NCBI RefSeq assembly: GCF_014656075.1
Contig: NZ_BNBS01000011.1
Coordinates: 1 to 64,000 of the forward strand
Length of the DNA: 64,000 nucleotides
Direction: 5' to 3'
DNA from: Streptomyces hydrogenans
Lineage (GTDB): Bacteria; Actinomycetota; Actinomycetes; Streptomycetales; Streptomycetaceae
Part shown: one piece after another, positions 39,960 through 48,950 of the stretch
How positions within the stretch are numbered: the stretch's first letter is position 1
Layout: each line of letters opens with the position of its first letter
The notes under the pieces: generated by a model
Database searches by the model: none
What the model was told of the DNA's origin: nothing
The model's input: only the letters and a program-made list of their open reading frames with translations
Position numbers and translations under genes: made by a program

Positions 39960-40985
39960 GTGCGGAACACCCCCGGCATGAACCACAACACCCCCGGCAC
40001 CCCCCGCACCCGCCCCGCCTCCTGCCCCGCGGGCCTCACGCAACGACTCGCGTCCACCGGCCAGTTGAGGGCCATGGGCGTGCCCGCCGCGGAGGTCGCC
40101 GGGCGGTCCGCGGCGGGCGGCGACTGGCAGCAGCTGCTGCCGGGCGTCTTCCTGCTCCGCCCCGGCGCCCCGACCGGCGACGACCGGCTGCGGGCCGCGC
40201 TGCTCTACGCCCGCCGGGACGGCGAGGCGCCGCTGGACGGCCCGGGCGCGATGCTCACCGGGCTGGCCGCGCTCTCCCTGCACGGCTTCTCCTCCGCTCC
40301 CCCGGCGCCCGCCCTGGACCGGATCGACGTCCTCGTCGGGCGGACCCGGCGGCTGCGGTCGACCGGATTCGTGCGGGTGGTGCGGGCGCCGGAGTCGCCG
40401 GAGCCGGTGGAGCTGGACGGGCTGCCGGTCGCGCCGGTCGCCCGCGCGCTCACCGACGCCGTCTCGGGACTGCACGACGCCGAGACCGTCCGCGGGCTGC
40501 TGACCGAGGCGGTGCGCGGCGGCCACTGCGAGCCCCCGGTTCTGGTGCGGGAGTTGAGCCGGGCCCGGCTGCTGACCCGGCCGCACGTGGTGGACGCGGT
40601 GGACTCGCTCCTGGTGGAGGGGCGGGGGCTGTCGGAGGAGCGGCTGTACGAGATGGTGCGGGACTTCGGGCTGCCGGACCCGGTGTGGAACGTGGACCTG
40701 AGGCTGCCCGGCGGCCCGCACCTGGGCGGGGTGGACGCCTACTGGCCGGACCAGGCGGTGGCGGTGGAGCTGGACACGCGGGCGCCGCGGCAGGACGAGG
40801 ACGCGATGTGGTCCGAGTACACCCGCAAGCGGGAGCACCTGGAGCGGCTGGGCATCACGGTGGTCCACCTGACCCCGCGCAAGCTGCGCGAGGCGATGGA
40901 CCAGCAGGCCACCGTGGTCCGTACGGCCCTGATGGCCGCGTCGGAGCGGCAGCCCGCCGCGTACGTCGTCGTCCTGCCCCGGTGA
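39960..40985 (+). CDS. AbiEi-antitoxin-like / endonuclease-fold hypothetical protein
   Basis: A protein of about 340 residues. The N-terminal half (TQRLASTGQLRAMGVPAAEV, then WQQLLPGVFLL) resembles the winged-helix start of AbiEi-type transcriptional regulators. The C-terminal half (VDAYWPDQAVAVELD, then ITVVHLTPRKLRE) resembles the DUF559/very-short-patch-repair endonuclease fold, with possible metal-binding Asp and Glu. Proteins with this pairing are common in actinobacteria and uncharacterised; no toxin gene is adjacent. The start could be the GTG at 39960 or the ATG at 39978; neither has a good ribosome binding site. Its stop is 1 base from that of the convergent serine hydrolase. Confidence 0.7.
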   Translation: MRNTPGMNHNTPGTPRTRPASCPAGLTQRLASTGQLRAMGVPAAEVAGRSAAGGDWQQLLPGVFLLRPGAPTGDDRLRAALLYARRDGEAPLDGPGAMLTGLAALSLHGFSSAPPAPALDRIDVLVGRTRRLRSTGFVRVVRAPESPEPVELDGLPVAPVARALTDAVSGLHDAETVRGLLTEAVRGGHCEPPVLVRELSRARLLTRPHVVDAVDSLLVEGRGLSEERLYEMVRDFGLPDPVWNVDLRLPGGPHLGGVDAYWPDQAVAVELDTRAPRQDEDAMWSEYTRKREHLERLGITVVHLTPRKLREAMDQQATVVRTALMAASERQPAAYVVVLPR

Positions 40986-40986
40986 G

Positions 40987-42138
40987 CTACGGCTTCGGGA
41001 GGGTGCCGCAGAACTCGGCGTCGATGACCGCCTGGGTGTCGCCGGTCCAGTCGGCGTTGATGTTGGCGGCGAGGGTGTGCCGGCCGTCGCGGGTGGTGTA
41101 CGCCTCCGAGGTCGAGCCGTGGATGCCGCCGCCGTGGCCCCAGATCTCGGTGCCGCAGCCCAGCTTCTGCCAGGAGATGCCGAGGCCGTAGCGGAAGTCG
41201 GGGTACTGGGGGGAGACGGGGACGGTGGTGGTGAGTTCGCGCATCTCGGCCTTCGGGAGGAGCCGGCCCTTGATCAGGGCGCGGTAGAAGGTCTGGAGGT
41301 CGGCCGAGTCGGAGATCATCTCGCCGGCCGCGTGGGCGAGGGAGGGGTTGAGCTCGGTGACGTCGTGGACGGGGGCGGAGGCGTCGGCGGTGAGGGTGGA
41401 GTAGGCGCGGCTGCTCGGCTTCGGGACGTTCACCCGGGTGCCGGGGACGCTGGTGGCGCGGAGCTTGAGGGGCTTGATGATCCGGTTCTCGACGGCCTTG
41501 CCGTAGGGGCGGCCGGTGACCTCCTCGATGACCAGTCCGGCCAGGACGAAGTTGGTGTTGGAGTAGCCCCAGGAGGTGCCGGGGGCGAAGGCGGGGGCGT
41601 GGCTCGTGGCGACGGCGACCAGGTCGCGCGGCTTCCAGGTGTCGTAGCGGTGCTCCAGGAAGCCGGGGCCGAAGACCTTCTGCTGGAAGCCGGGGTCCTC
41701 GGTGTAGCTGTAGACGCCGCTGGTGTGGTTGAGGAGCTGGCGGACGGTGATCTTCCGTCCGTCGTGGCCGTTGCCGCGGACCAGGCCCGGGAGCCACTTC
41801 TCGACCGGGTCGTCGAGGTCGATCCGGCCCTCGGCCTGGAGCTGGAGGAGGACGGTGGCGGTGAAGGTCTTGGTGATGGAGCCGACGCGGAAGCGGTCGT
41901 CGCCGCCGCGCTCGCCGGCGGTGCCGGTCCAGGCGCGGCCGTCGACGCGGGCCTCGGCGACGGAGCCGGGGACGCCGAGGTCGACGGCGGTCCGGAGGGC
42001 CGCCTGCGTGGCGGCGTGGTCCTTCTTCGCCGGGGCCGCGGGGCCCGCCGCGTGGGTGGCGGCGGCGAGCGCGGTGACGGTGAGGCCGGCGGCGAGGGCC
42101 GCGGCGACGACGGTGCGGGCGGTACGGGCGGAGCTCAT
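40987..42138 (-). CDS. Secreted class-C beta-lactamase-fold serine hydrolase
   Basis: A 383-residue protein with a signal peptide (about residues 1-30). SxxK is S87-I-T-K90, YxN is the YSN in WGYSNTNFVLAG, and the third motif is HGGG in place of KTG. This combination is typical of D-alanyl-D-alanine carboxypeptidases of the Streptomyces R61 type and related esterases, and does not by itself mean beta-lactam resistance. It is a separate unit, 99 bp after the Nudix gene on the same strand. Confidence 0.92.
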   Translation of the reverse strand: MSSARTARTVVAAALAAGLTVTALAAATHAAGPAAPAKKDHAATQAALRTAVDLGVPGSVAEARVDGRAWTGTAGERGGDDRFRVGSITKTFTATVLLQLQAEGRIDLDDPVEKWLPGLVRGNGHDGRKITVRQLLNHTSGVYSYTEDPGFQQKVFGPGFLEHRYDTWKPRDLVAVATSHAPAFAPGTSWGYSNTNFVLAGLVIEEVTGRPYGKAVENRIIKPLKLRATSVPGTRVNVPKPSSRAYSTLTADASAPVHDVTELNPSLAHAAGEMISDSADLQTFYRALIKGRLLPKAEMRELTTTVPVSPQYPDFRYGLGISWQKLGCGTEIWGHGGGIHGSTSEAYTTRDGRHTLAANINADWTGDTQAVIDAEFCGTLPKP

Positions 42139-42237
42139 GCGGGGTTCCCCTGTTTCCCTGGTCCGGTACTGCGGTCGGCGGGGAGGACCGGGGGCGGGGC
42201 GGCGGGGTTGAGCGGGCGCGTGCCGGTTGAGCCGTTT

Positions 42238-42705
42238 TCAGCCGTTCGTCGGATCGGCGAGGCGGGAGCGGCCCACGGGGGGACGTTCCCGCCACAGGTC
42301 GAGCCCGATGTCGACCAGCTCGACCCGGGGCAGGGCGGGGACGGAGTCCAGCGGGTGCCAGGCCGCGAGGTCGGTGGAGCCGCCGGTCTCGGGGCGGAGC
42401 GCGCCACCGGTGATCCGGGCCTCGTAGACGATGCGGAGCCCCTGGAAGGAGCCCGGCGTGCCGAGCCGGGCGATCCAGCCGCGCAGGATCGAGTCGACGC
42501 CGAGGAGGGCGGTCGGCTCGACGGCGTACCCGGTCTCCTCCTCGACCTCGCGGACGACGGTCCGGACGGGTTCCTCCCCGTGGTCCATGCCGCCGCCGGG
42601 CAGCGTCCACCGCTTGGTGCCGTCCTTGGCCACCCAGCGGGCGAGCAGTATCGCGTCGTCCCGGACGACTACGGCGTAGGCCGCCACCCGCAGCTCCTGC
42701 TTCAT
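42238..42705 (-). CDS. NUDIX hydrolase
   Basis: A 155-residue hydrolase of nucleoside-diphosphate-linked compounds. The Nudix box is complete: GGGMDHGEEPVRTVVREVEEETGY matches Gx5Ex7REUxEExGU. The substrate is not predictable. It lies 22 bp after the HPP gene, probably the end of a VOC-PNPOx-HPP-Nudix operon on the minus strand. Confidence 0.93.
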   Translation of the reverse strand: MKQELRVAAYAVVVRDDAILLARWVAKDGTKRWTLPGGGMDHGEEPVRTVVREVEEETGYAVEPTALLGVDSILRGWIARLGTPGSFQGLRIVYEARITGGALRPETGGSTDLAAWHPLDSVPALPRVELVDIGLDLWRERPPVGRSRLADPTNG

Positions 42706-42727
42706 GCCCAGCAGGCTAGGCGGAGGG

Positions 42728-43288
42728 CTAGATCCAGTACACGGGGTAGGTGCGGCGGGTCGCGCGGGCGGCGAGCAGGCCGACCGCGACGAGCAGGAGG
42801 CAGGAGGCGAGCAGGAGGCCGGTGAAGGTCCAGAACGGCGGGCTGCCGAGGGCGACGATCACCGCCGTGGCGGCGGCCGGGGAGTGCGGGGCGCGGGCGA
42901 GCGTCATCGCGCCCAGCGCGAGCCCGCCGGCGACGGCGGCGCTCCACAGGCCGGGTCCCGCGACGGCGAGGACGGCGAAGCCGGTCAGGGCGGACAGGAG
43001 CTGGCCGCCGACCACCGAGCGGGGCTGGGAGAGCGGCAGGTCCGGGGAGGCGGCGACCAGCGCCATGCTCGCGGCGAGCGGCGGGATGAGCAGCGGGTGG
43101 TGCAGGACGGTGCCGAGGGCGACCAGCAGGAGCAGGGCGGCGGTGCTGGTGCCGGTGGCGACGAGGACGGCCAGGGGACGCGGACGCGGCGGCGGACCGG
43201 GCCGGCGTACGGGGGCGGGCTCGGTGGTCGTGGACGGGGCGGACGGGCCGGGCACGGTGGCGTCGGGAGCCTGGGTGGCAGTGGTCAC
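42728..43288 (-). CDS. HPP family membrane protein
   Basis: A 186-residue integral membrane protein with four or five helices and the HPP-family signature in modified form (HSPAAATAVI for HPPAAAT). Some HPP proteins are nitrite or anion transporters; the substrate is unknown here. A Pro-rich N-terminal tail precedes the first helix. It is flanked by the PNPOx-like and Nudix genes, 53 and 22 bp away. Confidence 0.88.
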   Translation of the reverse strand: MTTATQAPDATVPGPSAPSTTTEPAPVRRPGPPPRPRPLAVLVATGTSTAALLLLVALGTVLHHPLLIPPLAASMALVAASPDLPLSQPRSVVGGQLLSALTGFAVLAVAGPGLWSAAVAGGLALGAMTLARAPHSPAAATAVIVALGSPPFWTFTGLLLASCLLLVAVGLLAARATRRTYPVYWI

Positions 43289-43341
43289 GGGTTCCTCGGG
43301 ATCGTGGATCGGGAGTCCGCGTGCGGGCGGCAGGTGCGCGA

Positions 43342-44223
43342 TCAGGGGGTGGTCGGGTTGGCCGGGGAGTACGCCGGCGCGGACCAGCGCAGGGGGCTGG
43401 CGGCGGGGGTCTCGACGACGCTGTCGACCCGGAAGCGGACGAACCGCTCCTCCAAATGGTATACCGTTTTCGCCCGGCCGCTGAGCTGAAGGGTCGTCCC
43501 CGACTCCCAGTCCAGGAAGAGGAGGCCCGCCCTGCCGTCCGTCTCCAGGTTTCCGAGCGTGAGGAACATCGCATTGCCGGGGTAGTCCCGCCAGAGGAGT
43601 TCCCGGGGGCCTTCGGCGTGGACGAAGCCGGGGTTGCCGCCGCGGTGGCTGGCGTCGGCGCCGTCGGGTCCGGTGGTCGCGACGAAGAAGGTGTCCGCGG
43701 CGCGGACGGCGGCCAGCTGGGCCTCGGTCAGGGCGTCGCCCGTGCGGGGGGCGGCGGTGCCCGGGCCCGCGGGGTCGGAGCCGTACAGCTCGCGCTTCTG
43801 GAGGTACTTCGGGCAGTTGGCGAAGACCTGCTCGGCCTCGATCAGGAGGCCCCGGGCGCTGGGGCGGGCGGTGCCGTTGAGGCGCATGCGGCGACGGGTG
43901 CGGGGGTCGAGGGCGATCGTGCCGACGGTGGTCCCGGCGGCCGACGCCTCGGCCAGGGGGTCGTGGGGGGCGAGCCCGCCCGCGACCGAGACCGTGTGGG
44001 GTCCGGTGGCGCGGGCGAAGCCGGGTTCGCCGGTCAGCAGGCTCGCCCAGACGCGGCCGTCGGGGGCCGCCGCCCCCAGGACCAGCATGGGCTGGGCCTC
44101 CAGGAAGGCGGCGGCGACCGGGCGGATGCCGGGGTTGATGCTGGGGGCGATGTGGGCGGCGGCCTGCTGGACGCCGAGGCGTGCTTGTACGGCCAGGGAG
44201 CCGTGGTGGTACGCGGTCGTCAT
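43342..44223 (-). CDS. Pyridoxamine 5'-phosphate oxidase family protein
   Basis: A 293-residue flavin- or F420-binding split-barrel protein. FFVATTGPDGADASHRGGNPGFVHAE in the second half is the PNPOx-like core (DUF2470-free, Streptomyces type), followed by RAGLLFLDWESGTTLQLSGRA. The N-terminal half is an additional related domain with an uncertain function. Probably an oxidoreductase or a binding protein for a reduced cofactor. It is 61 bp downstream of the VOC gene. Confidence 0.88.
   Translation of the reverse strand: MTTAYHHGSLAVQARLGVQQAAAHIAPSINPGIRPVAAAFLEAQPMLVLGAAAPDGRVWASLLTGEPGFARATGPHTVSVAGGLAPHDPLAEASAAGTTVGTIALDPRTRRRMRLNGTARPSARGLLIEAEQVFANCPKYLQKRELYGSDPAGPGTAAPRTGDALTEAQLAAVRAADTFFVATTGPDGADASHRGGNPGFVHAEGPRELLWRDYPGNAMFLTLGNLETDGRAGLLFLDWESGTTLQLSGRAKTVYHLEERFVRFRVDSVVETPAASPLRWSAPAYSPANPTTP
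43454..43469. promoter_or_regulatory. GntR-like palindrome inside the PNPOx-like gene
   Basis: AAATGGTATACCGTTT is a 16-bp palindrome with one mismatched pair, AT-rich in a GC-rich gene, and close in form to GntR-family operators such as TGGTATACCA. It lies 166 bp upstream of the HPP start, so it could control an internal promoter. The match is by eye. Confidence 0.35.
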
Positions 44224-44284
44224 GGCGGGCCTCCGGTGGGTGCGGGCGGGCGCGCGGGGCGCCCCGGACGAGGTGGGGCCCGGT

Positions 44285-44740
44285 CTAGAAGAAGCCGCAG
44301 GTCGGGGCCGTGGCGTTCGGGGCCGGGGACTCCTCGGCGCCCTGGGGGACGGAGATCTCCAGGCGGGTGCCGTCGGGGTCGTGGAAGAAGATGCCGCCGG
44401 AGGCCGCGCCCTCGCGGTGGGCGACGACGCCGTCGTAGGCGAAGGTGACGCCCCGCGCCTTGAGGACCGCCTCGGCCTCGCGGACCTTCTCGATGGACTC
44501 GGCCTCGAAGGCCAGGTGGTGCAGGCCGGCGCGGTGCGCGTCGTAGCCGCCCTCGGCCTGCTGCCAGAGGGTGACGGCGAGCTTGCCGTCCTGGCCGAGG
44601 AAGGCGTAGCGGCGGCCGTCGGCGTCGCCGGAGCCGATCACGTCGAAGCCGAGCACGTCGCCGTAGAAGCCGAGCGAGCGGTCCAGGTCGGTGACGTTGA
44701 TGCCGATGTGCGCCGTGTTCAGCGTGCCGATCGCGGACAT
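44285..44740 (-). CDS. VOC family (glyoxalase-like) protein
   Basis: A 151-residue vicinal-oxygen-chelate protein of two beta-alpha-beta modules. GINVTDLDRSLGFYGDVLGFDVIG and HLAFEAESIEKV give the metal-binding His positions, and FFHDPDGTRLEI carries the final Glu. Members are glyoxalases, dioxygenases or drug-binding proteins; the reaction is unknown. It starts divergently from the CGNR regulator, with the repeated half-sites at 44775-44848 between them. Confidence 0.92.
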   Translation of the reverse strand: MSAIGTLNTAHIGINVTDLDRSLGFYGDVLGFDVIGSGDADGRRYAFLGQDGKLAVTLWQQAEGGYDAHRAGLHHLAFEAESIEKVREAEAVLKARGVTFAYDGVVAHREGAASGGIFFHDPDGTRLEISVPQGAEESPAPNATAPTCGFF

Positions 44741-44774
44741 GACGGTCCCCTCGTCTTCGGTCGCCCCTTCCGGG

Positions 44775-44848
44775 CTAACCTGTTAACTCGACTTTAGGGG
44801 TTAGACGCGAGCGGACGCAACCGTTCACGTACGCTTGAGGGGTTAGAC
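44775..44848. promoter_or_regulatory. Repeated CTAACC/GGTTAG half-sites between VOC and CGNR genes
   Basis: CTAACC occurs at 44775-44780, and GGTTAG occurs inside two near-identical 15-bp direct repeats, CTTNAGGGGTTAGAC, at 44792-44806 and 44834-44848 (42-bp spacing). The first pair forms an inverted repeat. All lie in the 128-bp divergent intergenic region, as expected for an operator of the CGNR regulator. Confidence 0.6.
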
Positions 44849-44868
44849 AGTCCAGGGGATCGAGGAGG

Positions 44869-45420
44869 ATGTCCTTCATGACCGTCATCGATCCGCGGCC
44901 GCTGACCGGCGAACCCCTCTCCCTGGACCTCCTCAACACCCGCTGGATGAGCGAGGGCGAGCGCCAGGACCTGCTCGTCGACACCGAGGGACTCGCGATC
45001 TGGCTCGCCGCGAACGGGCTCGACGGGGAATTCGCCGCCGACGAGGCCACCCTCCGCCACACCCGCACCGCCCGCGAGGCGCTGAAGGCCCTGGTCGACC
45101 GGCCCGGCGACGCGGAGGCGACCGCCCGGGTCGACGCCGTCCTGGAACACGGCCGGATCCGCGCCGTGCTCACGACCGCGGGGCCCGGGGAGCGGGCCGA
45201 GTTCACCGATCCGGCGTGGGGGCCGGCCTGGACCGCCGCCCGCGACCACCTGGACCTGCTGCGCACCGCCCCGGACCGGATCAGGACCTGCGCGCACGAG
45301 GCGTGCATCCTGCACTTCCTCGACACCTCACGGAACGGCACCCGGCGCTGGCACTCGATGGCGACCTGCGGCAACCGCGCGAAGGCGTCCCGGCATTACG
45401 CCCGGACCAAGGAGACCTGA
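44869..45420 (+). CDS. CGNR zinc finger transcription regulator (ABATE domain)
   Basis: A 183-residue regulator. The N-terminal ABATE domain (LSLDLLNTRWMSEGE) is followed by a C-terminal zinc finger CAHEACILHFLDTSRNGTRRWHSMATCGNRAK that contains the family CGNR motif. The family is described as putative stress-induced regulators. The ATG follows AGGAGGA. Adjacent repeated half-sites and the divergent VOC operon make it likely that it controls both. Confidence 0.93.
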   Translation: MSFMTVIDPRPLTGEPLSLDLLNTRWMSEGERQDLLVDTEGLAIWLAANGLDGEFAADEATLRHTRTAREALKALVDRPGDAEATARVDAVLEHGRIRAVLTTAGPGERAEFTDPAWGPAWTAARDHLDLLRTAPDRIRTCAHEACILHFLDTSRNGTRRWHSMATCGNRAKASRHYARTKET

Positions 45421-45440
45421 GCCGCAAGCCCCGTTCGGAT

Positions 45441-45457
45441 CGCCCCCGTTGGGGGCG
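45441..45457 (+). terminator. Short hairpin after the CGNR gene
   Basis: A 7-bp GC stem (45441-45447 with 45451-45457) around GTT, extendable by wobble pairs, 20 bases past the CGNR stop. Confidence 0.5.
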
Positions 45458-45567
45458 GTTCGTCCGCTGTGGCGCATGGGGCGCGGTGGCGGATGTACGC
45501 CACGGACACAACCCGCCCTCCGCGAACTCTCCACAAAGCCCTGTCATTTGCGAAAGGCTGAGCGGTC

Positions 45568-45581
45568 ATCCGGTACCGGAT
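45568..45581. promoter_or_regulatory. 14-bp palindrome upstream of the subtilase
   Basis: ATCCGGTACCGGAT is a perfect palindrome ending 34 bp before the S8 peptidase start. It may be an operator. I know no matching consensus. Confidence 0.4.
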
Positions 45582-45615
45582 TCCGGACCCTCTTCTTTCA
45601 CAAACAGGGATGTAA

Positions 45616-48600
45616 ATGACCACCCCCGAAACGCAGAGCTCCATACCCGGGCGCTCGACCGCCGGGACCAGACGAGCGGCCCGGATCGCCGCCGCCGCCG
45701 GCCTGGTGACCGCGCTCGTCGCGGCCGGTGCCGCACCGGTCCTCGCCGCCGACGACCCGGCGGCCACTCCCCCGGTGAAGGCCGCGGAGCCCGCCGACAA
45801 GCTCGGCGCCACCGACGCGCAGCGCCTCTCCGAGGCCGAGGCCGCCGGCGAGTCGCACGTCACCATCCTGGTCGCCACCGCGCCCGGCGCGACCGAGCAG
45901 GTCGCCGACCAGCTCGACGCCGTCCCCGGCGCCTCGGTTGGCAACCGCAACGACGAGCTCGGCTACGTCCGCGCCACCCTGCCGACCGGCAGGGCCGACG
46001 CCGCGATCAAGGCCGCCACGAAGCTCTCCTCCGTCCAGTCGGTGGACCTCCGGGCCGAGATCGAGCTGGACGACCCCCGCCCCGACGCGGGCCTCGGCGG
46101 CGCCGTCGAGGGCACCACGGTCGCCCGGACCTACCCGGCGCCGTCGAAGTACACCCCGGCGAAGAACCCGTACAACCCGTCCCACGAGACGGGCGCCGTC
46201 GAGTTCGTCGAGGACCACCCGCGCGCCGACGGCCGCGGCGTGACCATCGGCATCCTCGACTCGGGCGTCGACCTGGCCCACCCGGCCCTCCAGAAGACCA
46301 CCACCGGCGAGCGCAAGATCGTCGACTGGGTGACCGCCACCGACCCGCTGGTCGACGGCGACGCCACCTGGCGCGCGCAGATCACCCCGGTCGCGGGCCC
46401 GGTCTTCACCGCCGCCGCGCAGTCCTGGAAGGCGCCCGCGGGCTCCTACCAGTGGAGCCGCTTCAGCGAGTCGGTGACCGCGGGCGGCGACCCGGCCGGT
46501 GACATCAACCGCGACGGCGACACCACCGACGTCTTCGGCATGCTGTACGACCCGGTCGCCGGCACCGTCCGCGTCGACACCGACCAGGACAACGACTTCA
46601 CGGACAACGAGCCGATGAAGCCGTTCAAGGACGGCTACGGGGTCAACTACTTCGGCACCGACAACCCGGCCACCGACGTCGTCGAGCGCACCCCCTTCGT
46701 CGTGCAGATCCGCAAGGACGTCCCGATGGACCCGCTGGGCGGCTCCTGGGTCGGTCAGAAGCGCGACTTCGTCAACATCGGCGTCGTCGAGTCCTCGCAC
46801 GGCACCCACGTCGCCGGCATCACCGCCGCCAAGGGCCTCTTCGGCGGCAGGATGAACGGCGCCGCCCCCGGCGCGAAGATCGTCTCCTCGCGCGCCTGCA
46901 CCTGGGACGGCGGCTGCACCAACGTCGCCCTCACCGAGGGCATGGTCGACCTCGTCGTCAACCGCGGCGTCGACATCGTCAACATGTCGATCGGCGGCCT
47001 GCCCGCGCTGAACGACGGCGACAACGTCCGCGCCCGCCTCTACACCCGTCTCATCGACGAGTACGGCGTGCAGCTGGTGATCTCGGCCGGCAACTCCGGC
47101 CCGGGCACCAACACGATCGGCGACCCCGGCCTGGCCGACAAGGTCCTCTCGGTCGGCGCCGCGGTCTCCCAGTCGACCTGGGCCGCCAACTACGGCTCGG
47201 CCGTCGACAAGAAGTACGCCATGTTCCCGTTCTCCTCGCGCGGTCCGCGTGAGGACGGCGGCGCCACCCCGCTGGTCACCGGCCCGGGTTCGGCCGTGAA
47301 CACCATCCCGACCTGGCAGGCCGGCGCCGGCGTCCCCGAGTCCGGCTACGCGCTCCCCGCCGGCTACGGCATGCTCAACGGCACCTCGATGTCGTCCCCG
47401 CAGGTCGCGGGCGCCAGCGCGCTGCTGCTCTCCGCCGCCAAGCAGCGGAAGATCGAGCTCTCCCCGCTGACCCTGCGCACCGCGCTCACCTCGACCGCGA
47501 AGCGGATCCCGGGTGTCGCGGCCCACGAGCAGGGCGCCGGTCTCGTCGACATCAACGAGGCCTGGGAGTCGATCGAGGACGGGGCCACCGCCCACTCCTA
47601 CAAGGTCGAGGCCCCGGTCGACACCGTGATCTTCCCGGCCCCGCACACCGGCACCGGTGTGTACGACCGCGAGGGCGGCCTCAAGGTCGGCCAGAAGAAG
47701 GTCTACGACGTCACCGTCACCCGCACCAGCGGCCCGGACCGCGCCCTCTGGCACGAGCTGGACCTCAAGTACAACGACGGCACCTTCCGGATCCTCGGCG
47801 ACGACGAGGTCCGCCTCCCGCTGAACACCCCGGTCACCGTCAAGCTGGAGGCCCGCCCGAAGACCGCCGGCGTGCACAGCGTGATCCTGGAGGCCGACGA
47901 CGAGCGCACCGAGGGCGTCGACAAGCAGATCCTCGCCACCTCGGTCGTCGCGAGCGACCTGGTCGCCCCCGGCTACGGCTTCTCCGCCTCGGGCTCGGTC
48001 CAGCGCAACAGCCACAAGTCGTACTTCGTGACCGTGCCGAAGGGCGCGACCTCCCTGGAGGTGGCGATCGGCGGCCTGAAGGAGAAGAGCCAGACCCGGT
48101 TCATCTCCATCCACCCGTACGGCGTCCCGGTCGACCCGACCGCGACCACCATGTGCTACCCGCACTACAACCCGGCGAACACCTGCCGCCCGGACCAGCG
48201 CTCCTACGCCAACCCGCAGGCCGGCGTCTGGGAGATCGAGGTCGAGGCGCGCCGCACCTCGCCGGACCTGGACAACCCGTACAAGCTCGACGTCACCGTG
48301 CTCGGCGCCTCCTTCGACCCGGCCGTCCAGACGGTCGCCGAGGCGAAGGTCGGCGTGCCGTCCGCCGTCGAGTGGACCGTCACCAACAAGTTCGCCGGCA
48401 TCGACGGCAAGCTCAAGGGCGGTTCGCTGGGCTCGGCCAAGGTCGAGACCCCGACCATCCAGCACCACGAGTCGCAGACGAAGACCGTCACCATCGGTGA
48501 GGGCGTCGAGCGCCTCGACATCGGGATCGGCAACACCTCCGACAAGGCCGCCGACCTCGACCTGACCGTGCTCCTGAACGGCGTCAAGGTCGCCTCGTCG

Positions 48601-48933
48601 GCCGACGGCGACTCGGAGGAGGCCGTCTCCCTCGTCAAGCCGAAGGCCGGCACGTACACCGTCGTCATCGACGGCTACGCGGTCCACGCCGAGGGCGGCA
48701 CGACCTACGACTACAAGGACGTCTACTTCTCCTCGGCGCTCGGCACCGTGAAGGTCGACGAGTCGAAGACCTACCCGCTGGCCAACGGCGCGAGCACCAA
48801 GGTCCCGGCCGAGGTCGTCGTCGGCGGTGCGGCCCCCGAGGGACGCCAGTTCTTCGGCGAGGTCCAGCTGCTCAACGCGCGCGGCACCGTCGCGGGCACC
48901 GGCAGCGTCCTGATCGGCAGCGTCACCCCGTAA
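45616..48933 (+). CDS. Secreted S8 family serine peptidase (subtilisin-like)
   Basis: An 1105-residue secreted protease with a Sec signal peptide ending about residue 45 (APVLAADD). The catalytic triad is D215 (GILDSGVD), H395 (SSHGTHVAG) and S591 (NGTSMSSPQ). The long gap between Asp and His (about 180 residues) holds an inserted domain with a possible Ca-binding loop (DINRDGDTTD). The C-terminal half (about 660-1105) is beta-rich, with PPC-like domains. A role in extracellular protein breakdown or maturation is likely. The start follows CAGGGA; a 14-bp palindrome lies just upstream. Confidence 0.95.
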   Translation: MTTPETQSSIPGRSTAGTRRAARIAAAAGLVTALVAAGAAPVLAADDPAATPPVKAAEPADKLGATDAQRLSEAEAAGESHVTILVATAPGATEQVADQLDAVPGASVGNRNDELGYVRATLPTGRADAAIKAATKLSSVQSVDLRAEIELDDPRPDAGLGGAVEGTTVARTYPAPSKYTPAKNPYNPSHETGAVEFVEDHPRADGRGVTIGILDSGVDLAHPALQKTTTGERKIVDWVTATDPLVDGDATWRAQITPVAGPVFTAAAQSWKAPAGSYQWSRFSESVTAGGDPAGDINRDGDTTDVFGMLYDPVAGTVRVDTDQDNDFTDNEPMKPFKDGYGVNYFGTDNPATDVVERTPFVVQIRKDVPMDPLGGSWVGQKRDFVNIGVVESSHGTHVAGITAAKGLFGGRMNGAAPGAKIVSSRACTWDGGCTNVALTEGMVDLVVNRGVDIVNMSIGGLPALNDGDNVRARLYTRLIDEYGVQLVISAGNSGPGTNTIGDPGLADKVLSVGAAVSQSTWAANYGSAVDKKYAMFPFSSRGPREDGGATPLVTGPGSAVNTIPTWQAGAGVPESGYALPAGYGMLNGTSMSSPQVAGASALLLSAAKQRKIELSPLTLRTALTSTAKRIPGVAAHEQGAGLVDINEAWESIEDGATAHSYKVEAPVDTVIFPAPHTGTGVYDREGGLKVGQKKVYDVTVTRTSGPDRALWHELDLKYNDGTFRILGDDEVRLPLNTPVTVKLEARPKTAGVHSVILEADDERTEGVDKQILATSVVASDLVAPGYGFSASGSVQRNSHKSYFVTVPKGATSLEVAIGGLKEKSQTRFISIHPYGVPVDPTATTMCYPHYNPANTCRPDQRSYANPQAGVWEIEVEARRTSPDLDNPYKLDVTVLGASFDPAVQTVAEAKVGVPSAVEWTVTNKFAGIDGKLKGGSLGSAKVETPTIQHHESQTKTVTIGEGVERLDIGIGNTSDKAADLDLTVLLNGVKVASSADGDSEEAVSLVKPKAGTYTVVIDGYAVHAEGGTTYDYKDVYFSSALGTVKVDESKTYPLANGASTKVPAEVVVGGAAPEGRQFFGEVQLLNARGTVAGTGSVLIGSVTP

Positions 48934-48950
48934 CACCCCGGGCGGTACGA

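Noticed and set aside
45598-48936. 1112-codon open frame on the minus strand opposite the subtilase
   Set aside because: The plus-strand subtilase has a signal peptide and full catalytic triad; the opposite frame is composition-driven.
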